Of a stretch of 22,565 nucleotides of DNA, positions 20,805 to 22,565 are shown in pieces. The DNA lies in the NCBI GenBank assembly GCA_001776335.1, contig MFAZ01000027.1:1-22565 (forward strand), written 5' to 3'. Numbering within the stretch: position 1 is the stretch's first letter; each line of letters begins with the position of its first letter. The DNA is from Candidatus Curtissbacteria bacterium RIFCSPHIGHO2_01_FULL_41_11 (GTDB lineage Bacteria; Patescibacteriota; Microgenomatia; Curtissbacterales; GWA2-41-24). Made by a program: the position numbers and the translations under genes. A model generated the notes under the pieces. The model saw nothing but the letters and a program-made list of their open reading frames with translations, was not told the DNA's origin and made no database searches.

Positions 20805-21119
20805 TTATGGCACGATTACTTTCGTAGGTTTTTCAAATCCCGCCTCTTTGGCTTTTTGTGACAGGACTGTTAGGGAGGATTCCTGCGCTATTTGAACCTT
20901 TAGCGTAGTATTTTCTCTTTCAAACTTTGCTATTTCTTCATTTATGCTTGAGAGCTTGTTACCGTCTGTTGCAAGGTTGTTGGCGAATACGAGCTGGGTA
21001 AAAATTAACGTGCCCGCAAAAAATGTGAAGAGTACGATTAATTTAACCTTTATTTTTCCTACAAGGTTAAAATTAGATTCTACTTTTTTTCCAATTTTAA
21101 AATCACGTACGGGCAGCAT
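20805..21119 (-). CDS. ftsL: FtsL/DivIC-like division protein
   Basis: A 104-residue bitopic protein: a basic cytoplasmic N-terminus of about 25 residues, one membrane helix (about 28-46, VKLIVLFTFFAGTLIFTQLVF), then an external coiled coil (about 55-90, KLSSINEEIAKFERENTTLKV) and a short tail. This layout, the size and the position between rsmH and ftsI are those of FtsL. Sequence is poorly conserved in this family, so DivIC-type (FtsB) is an alternative. Expected role: forming the FtsQLB-like bridge that activates FtsW-FtsI. A promoter lies 38 bases upstream of the ATG. Confidence 0.8.
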   Translation of the reverse strand: MLPVRDFKIGKKVESNFNLVGKIKVKLIVLFTFFAGTLIFTQLVFANNLATDGNKLSSINEEIAKFERENTTLKVQIAQESSLTVLSQKAKEAGFEKPTKVIVP

Positions 21120-21156
21120 ACTTTAACTTTAAAAGGCAAACCTAACGGTTTTTCTT

Positions 21157-21185
21157 TTAATATTTTCCTTTCCCTAAAAGGTCAA
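21157..21185 (-). promoter_or_regulatory. Promoter for ftsL-ftsI
   Basis: The minus strand reads TTGACC (21185-21180), a 17-base spacer and TATTAA (21162-21157), matching consensus at five and four positions. The start near 21150 gives a leader of about 30 bases. Five bases upstream of the -35 is a small inverted repeat, CTAGC-TTT-GCTAG (21191-21203), which could be an operator. Confidence 0.5.
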
Positions 21186-21247
21186 TTTTGCTAGCAAAGC
21201 TAGACAAAAAATTAATTTTAATTTCAGCTCAATAATCGCTTGCGATA

Positions 21248-22132
21248 TCATATTTTTTCTGCAACACGCAGCTTTGCGCTTCTTGCGCGCGGATTTTCAG
21301 TTATTTCCTGCTCACTTGGGCCGATTGGCTTTTTGGTTAATATAATTAACCTTGTTTCCTTCTTGAGAAATCGTTTGACTATTGCATCCTCAAGTGAGTG
21401 GAAACTTATTATTGCCAATCGGCCGTGCGACTTAAGTAAATCAACTGTTTTGGGTAATGCCTCCTCTAAATTTAAAAGTTCGCTATTTACAACTATTCTT
21501 ATCGCCTGAAAAACTTTAGTCGCTTCGTTTATTTTTCTTTTTTTAAAGTTCTTTCTTACACCTCTTGGCACCGCTTTTTCGATAATTTTTACTAGCTCAA
21601 CGGTTGTCTCGATTGGTCTTATTTGACGGGCGCTACAAATAGAGCTAGCAATGCGCCTACTAAACTTTTCTTGACCAAACGTTTTAAAGATTTCATCTAG
21701 CCTCCTTTCTTCAAAATTGTTTACAATATCCCAAGCCCTTACCCTTAAGTTTCGGTCCATTCTCATATCCAGCGGACCGGATTTTAAAAAACTAAAACCT
21801 CTTTCTGCCGAGTCCAGCTGATGGCTGGAAACTCCAAGGTCAAAAATTATCCCATCTACTTCTTTGAAACCCTTTTCGTTGGCAATTTCCCATATACGGG
21901 CGAAATTGCCTCTTGCCAACACCAGATCTTTTTCTGTTCGAGCCTCTCTTAGGTAATTTATCGCTTCTTCGTCTCTGTCAATTCCCAGTACCCTTGCACC
22001 TCGAGCTAAAAGAGCAGTTGTATGTCCTCCTCCACCGACTGTGGCGTCTATATAAGATTTACCTCTTCCCGGATCTAAAAATTCAATAACTTCCGATATG
22101 AGAACGGGCTTGTGATACTCTTTTTTCATCAT
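21248..22132 (-). CDS. rsmH: RsmH (MraW), 16S rRNA C1402 N4-methyltransferase
   Basis: SAM-dependent enzyme that methylates N4 of C1402 in the 16S rRNA decoding centre. From the ATG at 22132 it has 294 residues, usual for the family. It starts MMKKEYHKPVLISEVIEFL, has the SAM motif ATVGGGGHTTALL (about 30-42), FDLGVSSHQLD, the phrase GPLDMRMD, SFHSLEDAIVKRFLK and the typical end NPRARSAKLRVAEK. The frame is open ten codons further upstream, but those lie in mraZ; ATGATG at 22132-22127 overlaps the mraZ stop TGA, so coupled translation is likely. No Shine-Dalgarno is seen. The 128 bases after its stop contain the ftsL promoter. Confidence 0.96.
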   Translation of the reverse strand: MMKKEYHKPVLISEVIEFLDPGRGKSYIDATVGGGGHTTALLARGARVLGIDRDEEAINYLREARTEKDLVLARGNFARIWEIANEKGFKEVDGIIFDLGVSSHQLDSAERGFSFLKSGPLDMRMDRNLRVRAWDIVNNFEERRLDEIFKTFGQEKFSRRIASSICSARQIRPIETTVELVKIIEKAVPRGVRKNFKKRKINEATKVFQAIRIVVNSELLNLEEALPKTVDLLKSHGRLAIISFHSLEDAIVKRFLKKETRLIILTKKPIGPSEQEITENPRARSAKLRVAEKI

Positions 22133-22521
22133 TTTGCGAGGTTGTGCTTCTCGCGCCGCCAATTTGATTTGTCCCAGATTTCAAAGTGGTCTCCCGCACC
22201 AATAACAACCGGTTTTTTAATCTGCGCCCAGTTAAGTAAATCCCCAGGGATAACAATCCGACCTTGAGAATCGACACTGATAGCCCTTGCAGAGGAGAAA
22301 AAGAATCGGCGAGAACCCCGTGCAGCTCTATCGGAAAGTACGGCACTAAGTTGTTTAGTTGATTCTTTTTCGAAGGCTTTTGTATCGAAGCCAAGAATGC
22401 ACCGTTCGAAACCGTATGAAAGTATGATTTCACTTGTCGCAAGATAGTCACGTATTTTTTTCGGTAAAGCAACACGCTTTGATATTGGATCGAACGAAGG
22501 TTCGTAGCTGCCCAGAAACAT
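22129..22521 (-). CDS. mraZ: MraZ, dcw-cluster transcriptional regulator
   Basis: DNA-binding protein of the AbrB/MraZ swapped-hairpin type, normally a ring-forming repressor of its own cluster. Two tandem MraZ repeats are visible: MFLGSYEPSFDPISKRVALPKK (1-22) and RAISVDSQGRIVIPGDLL (about 78-95), each with the D-x-x-x-R-x-x-x-P core. At 130 residues it is slightly shorter than the usual 140-150, and the C-terminus is basic. It is the first gene of the cluster, as in most bacteria. Its start codon and leader lie between arms of an 8-base inverted repeat and contain short direct repeats that may be its own binding sites. Confidence 0.95.
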   Translation of the reverse strand: MFLGSYEPSFDPISKRVALPKKIRDYLATSEIILSYGFERCILGFDTKAFEKESTKQLSAVLSDRAARGSRRFFFSSARAISVDSQGRIVIPGDLLNWAQIKKPVVIGAGDHFEIWDKSNWRREKHNLAK

Positions 22522-22555
22522 TTACCCTTTACACCTTTTTTACCCCCGGGCAGCT
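22506..22555 (-). promoter_or_regulatory. Inverted repeat and GGGTAAA repeats at the mraZ start
   Basis: AGCTGCCC (22555-22548 on the minus strand) and GGGCAGCT (22513-22506) are perfect 8-base arms with a 34-base loop that contains the mraZ ATG at 22521. Inside the loop GGGTAAA occurs at 22545-22539 and 22527-22521, and GGTGTAAA at 22535-22528. MraZ proteins of other bacteria bind short G-rich direct repeats in front of mraZ, so these are candidate operator copies, although the spacing here (11 and 7 bases) is irregular. Confidence 0.45.
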
Positions 22556-22565
22556 TAGCGGCTTT

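Noticed and set aside
21235..21246. ATCGC-AA-GCGAT palindrome right after the rsmH stop as a terminator
   Set aside because: The stem has only four usable pairs with a minimal loop and no T-run follows.
22083..22475. Long alternative frame over mraZ
   Set aside because: It overlaps mraZ and the start of rsmH in the wrong frame and shows no family features; mraZ is unambiguous.

Overview
The window is one long minus-strand run of cell-wall synthesis and cell-division genes, a dcw (division and cell wall) cluster. Transcription goes from high to low coordinates: mraZ, rsmH, ftsL-like, ftsI (class B PBP), a small DUF5652-like membrane protein, an unrecognised membrane-anchored protein, murE, a three-part NTase-HAD-MurC fusion, murB, murA, ddl, murF, mraY, murL, murD, ftsW, murG, ftsQ-like, ftsA, a small unknown gene, ftsZ, and the first few codons of one more gene. 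I see no tRNA, rRNA, CRISPR array, IS element or phage gene. Every convincing gene is on the minus strand; plus-strand ORFs are shadows.

The organism looks like a Patescibacteria/CPR bacterium, probably of the Microgenomates type. This is inference from several things: the proteins are divergent and often shortened (MurE and MurF lack the usual N-terminal domain, FtsQ is minimal), a DUF5652-like protein is present, genes are packed with 0-5 base gaps or short overlaps, base composition is moderately AT-rich, and almost no start has a Shine-Dalgarno motif. TGA is used as a stop (rsmH, murL and mraZ), so this is not the code-25 lineages.

Together the genes cover nearly the whole path from UDP-GlcNAc to lipid II: MurA and MurB make UDP-MurNAc, the MurC domain adds L-Ala, MurD and MurL supply glutamate, MurE adds the third residue (an Asp-Pro-Arg motif hints at meso-DAP), Ddl and MurF add D-Ala-D-Ala, and MraY and MurG build lipid I and lipid II. 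FtsW and FtsI polymerise and crosslink at the septum with FtsQ, FtsL, FtsA and FtsZ. MraZ is the expected cluster regulator. Two features stand out. First, a MurL-type epimerase overlaps murD by four bases, implying that L-Glu is added first and epimerised on the nucleotide, rather than made as free D-Glu by MurI. Second, MurC is fused to a sugar-phosphate nucleotidyltransferase and a HAD phosphatase, the same chemical classes as MurU and MupP of the MurNAc recycling route. Catalytic positions are also altered in MurA (Cys to Asp), MurB (Ser to Cys) and MraY (HHH motif lost).

Non-coding stretches: a 344-base gap (18307-18650) with a promoter, a terminator-like hairpin and a 7-bp dyad; gaps of about 130 bases before ftsL and before ftsI; and a 156-base ftsZ leader. 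Several genes have a TATAAT box only 8-13 bases before the start codon, which would give leaderless or nearly leaderless mRNAs.
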